NCBI GenBank assembly: GCA_004124295.1
Contig: SCKI01000011.1
Coordinates: 1-64,000, forward strand
Length of the DNA: 64,000 bases
Direction of reading: 5' to 3'
Source: Fidelibacterota bacterium
GTDB taxonomy: Bacteria; Fidelibacterota; Marinisomatia; SCGC-AAA003-L08; TS1B11
Below are positions 45,676-55,380 of the stretch, piece after piece. Positions within the stretch are counted from its first letter, which is position 1, and each line of letters starts with the position of its first letter. The notes beneath the pieces were generated by a model, which was given only the letters and a program-made list of their open reading frames with translations, was not told the origin of the DNA and made no database searches. The position numbers were made by a program, and so were the translations under genes.

Positions 45676-46545
45676 GTGGCCAGTCTAAAAAACATACGCA
45701 GCCGAATCGGCTCGGTAAAGAGTATCCAGCAGGTGACCCGGGCCATGAAGATGGTCGCGGCGGCCAAACTTCGCCGGGCGCAGAACAGCATGCTCCAGGC
45801 CCGGCCCTACGCAAACCGGCTGCGGGATGTCCTCTATAACCTGCTGCCCCAGGTGGACCGGGAACAGTTGCCGGTGCTGCAGGTGCGCCCGGAGATCAAG
45901 CGCACCCTGATGGTAGTGGTGACATCGGACCGGGGCATGGCGGCAGGCTTCAACAACAATCTGATCAGGCGGGCCCAGGACCATATTGATAAGCTGGGCA
46001 AGGAGAACGTCAGCCTGATCTGTGTGGGCCGCAAGGGGCGGGACCACTTCCGCCGCCGGGACTACCCGACAGTGGCTTCCTACATCGACTTCTGGTCCGC
46101 ACTGAGTTTTGAGCATGCCACCGGGCTGGGGGCGCAGATCGTGGGCCGCTATGAGTCCCGCGAGGCCGACCAGGTGCTGGTGTACTTCAACGAGTTCGGC
46201 AATGTGATGCGCCAGGACATCCGGCTGGAGAAACTGCTGCCGCTGCAGGTGGAGGAAGGGGTCGATATCGATACCCGGGAGGTGCTGTTTGAGCCGTCAC
46301 GGGAGGACGTGGTGGCCGGGTTGGTCCCGCGGCATCTGAACGTGCAGGTATGGCGTTATCTGCTCGAATCGTATGCTGCCGAACAGGCCGCCCGGATGAC
46401 GGCCATGGAAAATGCCACCGAAAACGCCGGTGAGGTGATCAGCAACCTGCAGCTGATCTATAACAAGGCCCGGCAGTCGGATATCACCAAGGAAATCCTG
46501 GATATCGTTGGCGGAGCAGAGGCCCTGGCCGCAGCGGAGAAATGA
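45676..46545 (+). CDS. atpG: ATP synthase F1 subunit gamma
   Basis: 289 residues from a GTG start with GGGAGCGCCA upstream. The N-terminal helix 'RSRIGSVKSIQQVTRAMKMV' and the C-terminal 'YNKARQSDITKEILDIVGGA' form the rotating coiled coil. It is followed by a 254-base gap holding a GxxExxY remnant before atpD. Confidence 0.97.
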   Translation: MASLKNIRSRIGSVKSIQQVTRAMKMVAAAKLRRAQNSMLQARPYANRLRDVLYNLLPQVDREQLPVLQVRPEIKRTLMVVVTSDRGMAAGFNNNLIRRAQDHIDKLGKENVSLICVGRKGRDHFRRRDYPTVASYIDFWSALSFEHATGLGAQIVGRYESREADQVLVYFNEFGNVMRQDIRLEKLLPLQVEEGVDIDTREVLFEPSREDVVAGLVPRHLNVQVWRYLLESYAAEQAARMTAMENATENAGEVISNLQLIYNKARQSDITKEILDIVGGAEALAAAEK

Positions 46546-46554
46546 ACCATCTTT

Positions 46555-46774
46555 TTAACCGCCAAGACGCCAAGGGCGCCAAGTAGTGCAGGAACCCGAT
46601 GCTGATATTGATGAACTGGCCCATAGGGTTATTGGTGCGGCAATTGAGGTTCACAGACAGTTGGGGCCGGGATTACTCATCAATTTTAATGCAGCCATTT
46701 TGAAACAGGGAATTAAGCGAGTCGTACTTACATGACATTCGAACTTTTGGCGACCTTGGCGCCTTGGCGGTTAA
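46555..46774 (+). mobile_element. GxxExxY-type cassette bounded by inverted repeats, inside atp operon
   Basis: The ends TTAACCGCCAAGACGCCAAG (46555-46574, continuing GGCGCCAAG to 46583) and its near-perfect reverse complement (46744-46774) are inverted repeats of about 29 bases with roughly three mismatches. Between them is a short remnant gene. The repeat is itself built of CGCCAAG units. I do not see a clear target-site duplication. The cassette splits atpG from atpD without breaking either; another half-copy lies at 50449-50479. Confidence 0.65.
46586..46735 (+). pseudogene. Internally deleted GxxExxY-family gene
   Basis: A 49-codon frame from GTG. The N-terminus 'VIGAAIEVHRQLGPGLL' is the start of GxxExxY (PF13366) proteins, and directly after it comes 'INFNAAILKQGIKRVVL', the end of the same family. 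The roughly 70-residue centre, including the nuclease-like core, is missing. The junction falls at Gly-Leu-Leu, which occurs at both positions in intact members, so deletion between short direct repeats is likely. Confidence 0.8.
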
Positions 46775-46799
46775 GCATTATTACTCTTTGGGAGCGTAA

Positions 46800-48194
<1,395 letters not shown>

Positions 48195-48197
48195 CCG

Positions 48198-48605
48198 ATG
48201 GCAGCCACTTTCCAGCTGGAGATCGTCACCCCCACCAAAGTGGTCGATTGCGGCCAGGTGGACTACCTCCGGGCCCCCGGCCAGGACGGCCTGTTCGGTG
48301 TACAGGCCCGCCATACCGTCACCATGGCCCGCCTCGATATAGGCGAGGTGAAGGTGGTTGCCGGTGGGAAGCAGCGCTTCTTTGCCATCGGCCCCGGCTA
48401 TGCCGACATCCACGGCGGAAGTGTGCAGCTGCTGGTGGAGTCGCTGGAGGAAGCCGGCGACATTGACGAGGCCCGGGCCAAATCGGCCCTGGAGCGGGCT
48501 CGGCAGCGCCTCGAACACCGCACCGCCACGGATGTGGACGGCACCCGGGCCGAAGCGGCCCTGCTGCGGGCCACCATTCGCTTGCACGTCGCCGAACGGG
48601 GGTAA
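48198..48605 (+). CDS. atpC: ATP synthase F1 subunit epsilon
   Basis: 135 residues three bases after atpD. The N-terminal beta sandwich ('LEIVTPTKVVDCGQVDYLRA', 'FAIGPGYADIHGGSVQLLVE') and the C-terminal helical hairpin are both present, so the inhibitory function may be kept. Last gene of the atp operon; the AT-rich OLD gene starts 92 bases later, and I see no terminator in that gap. Confidence 0.95.
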   Translation: MAATFQLEIVTPTKVVDCGQVDYLRAPGQDGLFGVQARHTVTMARLDIGEVKVVAGGKQRFFAIGPGYADIHGGSVQLLVESLEEAGDIDEARAKSALERARQRLEHRTATDVDGTRAEAALLRATIRLHVAERG

Positions 48606-48697
48606 GGGGGAAGAATATTATACAAACATAACCTCACATTAGGTAAAATACGCCTATCACAATTTTCCGGACCTAGTTTTCACCTGTGAGTTGAAAA

Positions 48698-50377
48698 ATG
48701 AAACTAACATCAATTGGGGTAGGCAATTACCGAAGTATTGGCGCTAACCTTGCGCCAATTGATCTAGTAAAAAAAATAAATGTCCTAATTGGACCTAATA
48801 ATTCCGGTAAGTCAAATATATTTAGTGCGTTAGAATACTTTACTAAGATGAGCCAACGCAAGCTGAACAGGAATGATTATCACCGCCATGATGAGGAAAT
48901 CCTGCCCCGAATTCGGTTCAGCTGCCAAATAGGCACAGAACGTGATCCATTTTATCCCTGGTTTGAGTTTGATGTAATTGACGATCAGGTAATTCCTCGA
49001 GATAATTATTACGGGGATAAGCCCACAATTGAGTCGTGTCGGTTGCTTCTGCGCGAGCGATACATTCGGAATAATAAGCAGATCGAAAGTATGGATAAAA
49101 CTCAAGCGCAAAGTATCCTGTTTGAGAAACTAATGGCTGATTCTCGCCTTTACACTGATCTGATTAATCAAATACCTAGTGTAGCAATTGTTCCTCATAC
49201 CCGACAATTAGGGAGGGAAGCAAATCAACAGGATTTATCTGGATCATCAATCCTTGCACATATTGCAGATTGGCAGCATCCTTCCACGGGCATGGAAAAA
49301 CAGGCAGAATATTTTTCTGCCATTCAAGATTTACTCAGAAAGTTGATACGTTTGCCACGAGCAAATTTGGAAGCAAGAGCCCCTCAAGCAGGAGGGGACA
49401 CTCTTATTGTTGACAACGAAGGACTGAGATTGCCCATCGAATCTTATGGAACTGGGGTGCATGAAGTAATAATTCTCGCAGCAGCGCTGTTTGAAGAAAA
49501 ATATGGCTTGTTATGCATCGAAGAGCCTGAAATTCATTTGCACCCAGCGCTCCAAAGAGAACTATTAATTTTTCTAAAAAACGAAGCTCCAGGAAAATAT
49601 CTTATATCTACCCACTCAAATGTGTTCATTAGACCTGGTGCAGATATTCAGGTAGTGCGGATAACACATGATGGCAGTTCTACGCAGACATCTCGGGTGA
49701 CATCCTCAGCTGAATCAATCCAAATTCTTGACGACCTCGGAGTCCAAGCTAGCGATATTCTACAGGCAAATTTTGTTTTGTGGGTTGAGGGGCCGACAGA
49801 TCGAATCTATATAAAACATTGGCTGGAATTAATGGCTCCTAAAATAAATGAAGGGAGCCATTTCACGGTAATGTTTTACGGTGGAAGATTACTATCGCAC
49901 CTTTCATTCGGCAGGGAAAATAATAAAGATATATTTCTAATTGATATGCTGAAACTAAACCAAAGATGCGCTGTAGTAATGGACAGTGATCGTACTAGAG
50001 TTTACCAAAGGCTAAACTATACGAAAGAGAGGATTAGGCAAGAGTGCGCGTCTAATGGTTTATTCTGCTGGGTGACTGAATATCGCGAGATTGAAAATTA
50101 CATTCCAGATAAGGTGTGGATTGAAGCGCTAGGTGGTAATAATCCGACCGCTAAAACGGTGTGGTCCGCCGATGGCAAATACCGGCAAATCCAAGACGAA
50201 CTAAAAAGGCTAAGGAGCGGGGGCGCTTTCCCGAGGGTGGATTATGAGCATAATAAAGTACACTACGCTAGGAAAGTAATAGGGCATATTGAGACAGCGA
50301 ATATGTCCAGCAATCTCCAGAGAATGATAAAATCCTTGGCCCTAAAAATTCGGGATGCCAATTTCGATTCTCTCTAG
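48698..50377 (+). CDS. OLD-family ATPase with C-terminal Toprim nuclease domain
   Basis: 559 residues. The ABC/SMC-like ATPase has Walker A 'GPNNSGKSN' (residues 32-40) and Walker B 'LLCIEEPEIHLHPALQREL' near 270, followed by 'ISTHSNVFI'. The Toprim domain starts 'LWVEGPTDRIYIKHWLELM' near 360 with 'VVMDSDRTRVYQ' near 425, so the Glu and Asp-x-Asp residues are present. OLD nucleases include phage defence proteins such as P2 OLD and GajA of Gabija. No UvrD-like helicase gene is adjacent, which favours a stand-alone class 1 OLD. The gene is markedly AT-rich, wedged between atpC and aspS, and has no Shine-Dalgarno. Confidence 0.85.
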   Translation: MKLTSIGVGNYRSIGANLAPIDLVKKINVLIGPNNSGKSNIFSALEYFTKMSQRKLNRNDYHRHDEEILPRIRFSCQIGTERDPFYPWFEFDVIDDQVIPRDNYYGDKPTIESCRLLLRERYIRNNKQIESMDKTQAQSILFEKLMADSRLYTDLINQIPSVAIVPHTRQLGREANQQDLSGSSILAHIADWQHPSTGMEKQAEYFSAIQDLLRKLIRLPRANLEARAPQAGGDTLIVDNEGLRLPIESYGTGVHEVIILAAALFEEKYGLLCIEEPEIHLHPALQRELLIFLKNEAPGKYLISTHSNVFIRPGADIQVVRITHDGSSTQTSRVTSSAESIQILDDLGVQASDILQANFVLWVEGPTDRIYIKHWLELMAPKINEGSHFTVMFYGGRLLSHLSFGRENNKDIFLIDMLKLNQRCAVVMDSDRTRVYQRLNYTKERIRQECASNGLFCWVTEYREIENYIPDKVWIEALGGNNPTAKTVWSADGKYRQIQDELKRLRSGGAFPRVDYEHNKVHYARKVIGHIETANMSSNLQRMIKSLALKIRDANFDSL

Positions 50378-50448
50378 ATTAGGTCGCTCTATTAGATGAT
50401 TTTTATGTCCTGCTAATCACTCTTGGGGTGAATTCCTGATTCCCCTTA

Positions 50449-50479
50449 GCGTTCTTGGCACCTTGGCGGTTTCCTTTAA
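50449..50479 (-). repeat. Solitary copy of the CGCCAAG repeat
   Basis: Read on the minus strand, AAACCGCCAAGGTGCCAAGAAC resembles the terminal repeat of the GxxExxY cassette in the atp operon (AACCGCCAAG core). It lies 72 bases after the OLD gene and 80 bases before aspS, with no matching repeat on the other side of the OLD gene. Confidence 0.6.
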
Positions 50480-50559
50480 TCGCCCCCATGTCCCCTTTGC
50501 TGCCATTTCCCGACCGTAACCTGTAACTTCGCCCAACCTGAGCACAGGAGAAGTTTGGT

Positions 50560-52365
50560 TTGATTTACCGCACCCATACCTGCGGCGAGCTCCGCAAGGG
50601 CGACGTCGGCGCTGCCGTGACCCTCAGCGGCTGGGTCCATGCCCGGCGGGACCACGGCGGCCTCATCTTCATCGACCTGCGCGACCGCTACGGCAAGACC
50701 CAGGTCATCTTCGACGAATCGAAGGACCCGGGCGCTTTCACCGCCGCCAAGGAGCTCAGCGGCGAAGATGTGGTGACGGTCCACGGCCAGGTCGTGCCAC
50801 GGCCCGCTGATATGGTCAACCCCGCGCTGTCCACAGGAGAAATCGACGTGCAGGGGAACCGCCTGCAGGTGCTGTCCAAGGCCGCAACGACCCCCTTCGT
50901 GATCAGCGACCGGCAGAGCGCCAGCGAGGAACTCCGCCTCACCTATCGCTACCTGGAGCTGCGCACCGACGAACTCCAGCATAACATCTTAACCCGCAGC
51001 CGGGCCTACCAGCTGGTGCGCCAGTTCTTCCACGACCGCGATTTTGTCGAGATCGAGACGCCGATGCTGATGAAATCGACGCCGGAAGGGGCCCGGGACT
51101 ATCTGGTCCCCAGCCGCATCCACCAGGGGCGCTTCTATGCCCTGCCCCAGTCGCCGCAGATCTACAAGCAGTTGCTGATGATCGCCGGCTACGACCGCTA
51201 CTTCCAGATCGTCAAGTGCTTCCGGGACGAGGACTTGCGGGCCGACCGCCAGCCCGAATTCACCCAGATCGACATGGAGATGTCCTTCGTCGATGAGGAA
51301 CAGGTCATGGAAGTGGTGGAGGAGCTCCTGCGTCTGCTGTTCCGGGAGGTGGCCGGCGCCGAGCTTCCCGAGCCGTTCCCCCGCCTCACCTACGCCGAGG
51401 CCATGGAGCGCTACGGCTCAGACCATCCCGACCTGCGCTACGGGCTGGAGCTGCAGGAAATGGCGCCCCATATCGAGGGCTCGACATTCGACGTTTTCCG
51501 CAAAGTCCTGGCCGGCGGCGGACGGGTGCTGGGACTGGTGGTCAGCGGGGGCGCTTCCATCAGCCGCAAGGTCAGCGATGAGCTCACCGATTGGGTTAAG
51601 CACTACCACAAGGCCCAGGGTCTGGCCTGGATGAAGGCCGGCCCGGAAGGCCTGGAGGGTGGCATCAGCAAATTTTTCCCGGGCGATATTCAGCAGGCCA
51701 TCATCGCCGACCTGGGCCTCAGCCCAGGCGATATCTTGTTCGTGATCGGTGACGAGGCCCGGGTCGCCCTGCCGGCCTTGGGCGCCTTGCGCGAAGAGCT
51801 GGCCCGGCGCCAGGGGTTGATCCCTGAGGGGGTCCTGAAACCGTTGTGGGTCACCGAATTCCCCCTGCTGGACTGGGACCCGGACCAGGGCCGCTACTTA
51901 TCGGTCCACCATCCCTTCACCGCGCCCCATCCCGATGACATCCCGTTCCTGGACGCCCAAGTCCAGGACGGCAGGCAGGCGGCCCAGGTGCGCAGCCGGG
52001 CCTACGATGTGGTGATCAACGGCTGGGAGATCGCCGGCGGGTCGATCCGCATCCATGCGCCGCAGCTGCAGCAGCAGATATTCAGCGTGCTGGGTATTAC
52101 GCCCGAGGAGGCCGAGACAAAGTTCGGATTCCTGATCAAGGCGCTGCATTACGGCGCCCCGCCCCACGGCGGCATCGCTTTCGGCTTTGACCGGCTGGTG
52201 ATGCTGCTGGTGGGCACTCAGCAGATTCGGGACGTCATTGCTTTCCCGAAGACCACCAGCGCCAACTCCCTGATGGACGGCGCGCCATCCGAGGTGGCGA
52301 CCGCCCAACTGGACGAACTGGGGATCAGCCTGAAGAAGGGCAAAAAAGACACCGGGGGGCAATGA
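50560..52365 (+). CDS. aspS: Aspartate--tRNA ligase
   Basis: 601 residues from a TTG start with CAGGAGA upstream. The anticodon-binding OB domain ('VTLSGWVHARRDHGGLIFID') is followed by class II motifs: motif 2 'FQIVKCFRDEDLRADRQPEF' and motif 3 'GIAFGFDRLVMLLVG', plus the bacterial GAD insertion (about 285-420). It charges tRNA-Asp; whether it also charges tRNA-Asn cannot be told. The TTG start should lower translation relative to ATG. Confidence 0.97.
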   Translation: MIYRTHTCGELRKGDVGAAVTLSGWVHARRDHGGLIFIDLRDRYGKTQVIFDESKDPGAFTAAKELSGEDVVTVHGQVVPRPADMVNPALSTGEIDVQGNRLQVLSKAATTPFVISDRQSASEELRLTYRYLELRTDELQHNILTRSRAYQLVRQFFHDRDFVEIETPMLMKSTPEGARDYLVPSRIHQGRFYALPQSPQIYKQLLMIAGYDRYFQIVKCFRDEDLRADRQPEFTQIDMEMSFVDEEQVMEVVEELLRLLFREVAGAELPEPFPRLTYAEAMERYGSDHPDLRYGLELQEMAPHIEGSTFDVFRKVLAGGGRVLGLVVSGGASISRKVSDELTDWVKHYHKAQGLAWMKAGPEGLEGGISKFFPGDIQQAIIADLGLSPGDILFVIGDEARVALPALGALREELARRQGLIPEGVLKPLWVTEFPLLDWDPDQGRYLSVHHPFTAPHPDDIPFLDAQVQDGRQAAQVRSRAYDVVINGWEIAGGSIRIHAPQLQQQIFSVLGITPEEAETKFGFLIKALHYGAPPHGGIAFGFDRLVMLLVGTQQIRDVIAFPKTTSANSLMDGAPSEVATAQLDELGISLKKGKKDTGGQ

Positions 52366-52394
52366 GGTGAGCGTGCCCGGTCAGCGGCGGTTAC

Positions 52395-53156
52395 TTATCG
52401 TGCGCCCCGCCGGGTGGTGATGATGATGGCCCCTTTCGCCGCGCCGGGTCCATAGCGCCATAGGGCGCCGGATCCCCGCACCACCTCCACGGACTCGATA
52501 TCGGCGACATTGATGGCCAGCATGATCTCGGCGAAGCCGCCGGGACCAAAGGTGTTATTGAGCGGGGTGCCATCGATGACAATCAGGGGATATTCGGAAA
52601 CGTTGTCCCTGAGGTAATTCCGGCCCCGGGTCGTGAATCCCGCGCCGGCGCCTATGCCGCCGCCGCCGGATGATATGAAGCCGGGAACCTTGCCTACCAG
52701 CGCATCGAAAGCATTGGTCCGGCCCGTCGCGCGGAGCTCATCTCCACTGAATATCTGGGAGGCAGTGCCCCGGGATATTTTTGGACGGGGCGCTGTGACC
52801 ACCATTTGTTCAAAGGGGACGGCCGTGGGCGCCAGGAAAAAATCGAGGCTGGTCGTGCCTGCTGCGACCAGCACCGGCAGTGTCACGGTACTGTAGCCGA
52901 TATAGCCCACGGACAGCTCCACAAGCTTTCCCCGATGGCGCACAATGGGGATATCGATACGGAAATAGCCACTATCATCTGAGGCGCTTCCCGCGTCCAG
53001 GGCTTCGATCAGCACGTTTGCCGCAATCAGCGGGCGGCCGGTGGATCTGTCGATGATGCGGCCAGTGATCACCAGCCGATCCGGTGTTTGCTGCCCGGCC
53101 AGCAGCAGTGGCCACAACATCAGGCCGAGTATGAAGGGAGTTTTTATCGAACGCAT
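52395..53156 (-). CDS. Plug-only TonB-dependent-receptor-like protein (copy 1)
   Basis: 253 residues with a signal peptide ending 'LLLAGQQ'. A CarboxypepD_reg-like domain ('VITGRIIDRSTGRPLIAANV', 'GYIGYSTVTLPVLVAAGTT') is followed by a TonB plug domain ('GRTNAFDALVGKVPGFI', 'PLIVIDGTPLNNTFG', 'IESVEVVRGSGALWRYG', 'AKGAIIITTRRG'). The protein stops where the 22-strand barrel should start, yet the ending is clean and shared with its paralogue. It may therefore be a free periplasmic plug, perhaps partnering another barrel, rather than a truncated receptor. Confidence 0.85.
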   Translation of the reverse strand: MRSIKTPFILGLMLWPLLLAGQQTPDRLVITGRIIDRSTGRPLIAANVLIEALDAGSASDDSGYFRIDIPIVRHRGKLVELSVGYIGYSTVTLPVLVAAGTTSLDFFLAPTAVPFEQMVVTAPRPKISRGTASQIFSGDELRATGRTNAFDALVGKVPGFISSGGGGIGAGAGFTTRGRNYLRDNVSEYPLIVIDGTPLNNTFGPGGFAEIMLAINVADIESVEVVRGSGALWRYGPGAAKGAIIITTRRGAR

Positions 53157-53321
53157 GATGCCATCCTGGAAATAAGTGCTTCGTCCGCCTTGGTCAAAGT
53201 ATGATCTGCCCCAATAATACGCCCGTTTCAGGAAAATACAAATCCTATTTATGTAAGCATCTGGCGCGCGACAGGTGGAGGGGGTCGCATACGGCCGGTG
53301 AGCAAACTGGCCAAGCGCTTA

Positions 53322-54092
53322 TCAGCGGTAGGCGCCTGCTGCCGACTTGGTGGTGATGATGATGGCCCCCTTGGCGGCTAGCGGGCCGTAGCGCCACAAG
53401 GCGCCGGACCCTCGCACCACTTCCACAGCCTCGATATCAATGATCCTGATTTCCTCCAGAATCTCAGCGAAGCCGCCGGAACCAAATGTGTTATTGAGAG
53501 GGGTACCATCGATGACAATCAGCGGAAAATCGGCAGGGATGTTCCTGAAAAAATTCCGGCCCCGGGTCGTGAATCCCGGGGAGGCGCCTAATCCGCCGGT
53601 GTTGCCCATCGCTATAAAGCCTGGTATCTTACCGGTCAATGCATCGAAAACGTTGGTCCTGCCCGTCGCCCGGAGCTCCTCTCCACTGAACATCTGGGAA
53701 GCAGTGCCCCGGGATATTTTTCGCCGGGGTGCGGTTACCACGGTTTCCTCAAGGGGCACCGCCGTTGGCGAGAGGAAAAAATTGAGGTCCATTGTGCCGA
53801 CCGCCACCAGCACCGGCAGGGTCACGGTGCTGTAGCCGATGTAGCGCACCGTCAGATCGACCTGCTCTCCCCGACGGCTCAAGATGGGTATATTAATGCG
53901 GTAATAGCCGCTGTCGCCGGAAGCGGCTCCGGCCCCCAACGCCTCGATCAGCACGTCCGCGGCAATGAGAGGCGCGCCTGTGCTCATATCGATAATCCGG
54001 CCGGTGATCACCAGCCGGTCCGGCGGCTCCTGTCCCGCCAACATCAGCGGCAACAGGCAGCAGAGCGGGAGCAGTTTCTTGAGGGCCTGCAT
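53322..54092 (-). CDS. Plug-only TonB-dependent-receptor-like protein (copy 2)
   Basis: 256 residues from the ATG at 54092, chosen for the GGAGGTGACC before it. Same order as copy 1: signal peptide ('LLPLMLAGQE'), CarboxypepD_reg-like domain ('VITGRIIDMSTGAPLIAADV') and plug ('GRTNVFDALTGKIPGFI', 'PLIVIDGTPLNNTFG'), ending 'KGAIIITTKSAAGAYR' without a barrel. The two proteins are about two-thirds identical by eye, so this is a tandem duplication. The 165-base gap between them holds nothing recognisable. Confidence 0.85.
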   Translation of the reverse strand: MQALKKLLPLCCLLPLMLAGQEPPDRLVITGRIIDMSTGAPLIAADVLIEALGAGAASGDSGYYRINIPILSRRGEQVDLTVRYIGYSTVTLPVLVAVGTMDLNFFLSPTAVPLEETVVTAPRRKISRGTASQMFSGEELRATGRTNVFDALTGKIPGFIAMGNTGGLGASPGFTTRGRNFFRNIPADFPLIVIDGTPLNNTFGSGGFAEILEEIRIIDIEAVEVVRGSGALWRYGPLAAKGAIIITTKSAAGAYR

Positions 54093-54396
54093 GGTCACCT
54101 CCAAGAGATTCTATCCTCTACGACAGGTGCGGTCCTGTCTAAACATGTCTCCACATAACCTACATAATAATTTGTAAAATCCAAATCCTTTTTTGAAAAT
54201 AAGTGCTTACAATAACGGCGGATGTTGTGCTTGCAGGAGTGATTCCGGTCCCCAGCGATCCGTTTGGCATCCCCGTCGATTTGGGGCTATTTTCAAGCGT
54301 GACCAGCAGAACGGACATGCCTGGCCCCGCGCGGGCCGCTTTTGTCTCCCGGACCTTACCCATCCCCTCCATTAGCCCGCTAGCGGCGCCCTCTGC
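54093..54396. other. Intergenic region between divergent plug gene and phoH
   Basis: About 304 bases without a supportable gene. The first half is AT-rich and probably contains the promoter of the plug gene pair. The second half is GC-rich with short open frames on both strands that show no conserved pattern. I cannot point to a clear phoH promoter. Confidence 0.4.
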
Positions 54397-55338
54397 GTGA
54401 AGCACACTTTTGACATCAAGGACACCGATCCGCTGCTGCTGCTGGGGGTGAACGATCAGCATTTGCAAACACTGACCACCGTCTTTGACACGCGCCTGGT
54501 GGCCCGGGGCGGGAAGATAGCCATCGAGGGCAAGCAGGAGGCGGTGCGGCAGGTGGAGGAGGTCCTGACCGAGATGATCCTGGCCATTAACCGCAACGGC
54601 AGCCTGTCCGCCGATGATGTGGAGACCCTCACCCGCATCGTGCAGGAGGGCGATCCGCCGCCGGTGCATGCCGATAAGCAGGTGATCCTCTACAGCCACC
54701 GGGGCGAGGTGGTCCCCCGCACCAAGGGGCAGCGGAGTTTCTGCGAGGCGGCGCTGGAGAACGACATCGTCTTTGCCGTGGGACCGGCCGGCACCGGCAA
54801 AACCTACCTGGCCATCGCCATCGCGATTGCGGCGCTAAAGAGCAAAATGATGGACCGCATCATCCTCACCCGCCCGGCGGTGGAGGCCGGCGAGAACCTC
54901 GGCTTCCTGCCCGGCGACCTGAAGGAGAAGATCGATCCCTACCTGACACCGCTGTATGACGCCCTGCACGCCATGCTGCCGGCGGAGAAGCTGCGCACCT
55001 ACACCGAGCAGCGGGTCATCGAAATTGCGCCGCTGGCCTACATGCGCGGCCGGACCCTCTCCAGCGCCTATGTGATCCTGGATGAGGCCCAGAACGCCAC
55101 GGCCCTGCAGATGAAAATGTTTCTCACCCGCCTGGGGGCCAACTCGAAGGCCATTATCACGGGCGACGTGACCCAGATTGACCTGCCGCCGAACCAGTCC
55201 TCGGGCCTTATCGAGGCCATGAATATCCTCGAGGGCATTGACGGTATGGCCTTCTGCCGCCTGACCAGCAAGGATGTGGTGCGCCACCGCCTGGTGAAGG
55301 AGATCATCAGGGCCTACGAGGCCAACGGGGAGACCTAG
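54397..55338 (+). CDS. PhoH-family ATPase (YbeZ-like)
   Basis: 313 residues from a GTG start. A short KH-like N-terminal domain ('LVARGGKIAIEGKQEAVRQV') precedes the PhoH P-loop 'FAVGPAGTGKTYLAIAIAIA' (residues 126-145) and Walker B 'YVILDEAQNATALQMKMFLT'. PhoH/YbeZ proteins are linked to RNA metabolism and usually work with the YbeY endonuclease, but no ybeY follows here. Instead a thiolase gene starts 42 bases later. Confidence 0.92.
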   Translation: MKHTFDIKDTDPLLLLGVNDQHLQTLTTVFDTRLVARGGKIAIEGKQEAVRQVEEVLTEMILAINRNGSLSADDVETLTRIVQEGDPPPVHADKQVILYSHRGEVVPRTKGQRSFCEAALENDIVFAVGPAGTGKTYLAIAIAIAALKSKMMDRIILTRPAVEAGENLGFLPGDLKEKIDPYLTPLYDALHAMLPAEKLRTYTEQRVIEIAPLAYMRGRTLSSAYVILDEAQNATALQMKMFLTRLGANSKAIITGDVTQIDLPPNQSSGLIEAMNILEGIDGMAFCRLTSKDVVRHRLVKEIIRAYEANGET

Positions 55339-55366
55339 CTCCGCGCCCGCGATGGCAACCATCATT

Positions 55367-55372
55367 AAAGGA
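55367..55372 (+). promoter_or_regulatory. Shine-Dalgarno before an ATT codon
   Basis: AAAGGA lies eight bases before an in-frame ATT at 55381, ten codons upstream of the first usual start (GTG 55411), which itself has no ribosome-binding sequence. An in-frame TAA at 55366 limits the start to this short interval. Confidence 0.4.
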
Positions 55373-55380
55373 ATAATTCC

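Noticed and set aside
48698-50377. Gabija system (GajA-GajB)
   Set aside because: The OLD-like protein resembles GajA in layout, but the following gene is aspS and no UvrD-like helicase gene is present.
54203-54400. 65-codon plus-strand frame before phoH
   Set aside because: No Shine-Dalgarno, no recognisable pattern, and it overlaps the phoH start; composition looks like non-coding GC-rich DNA.
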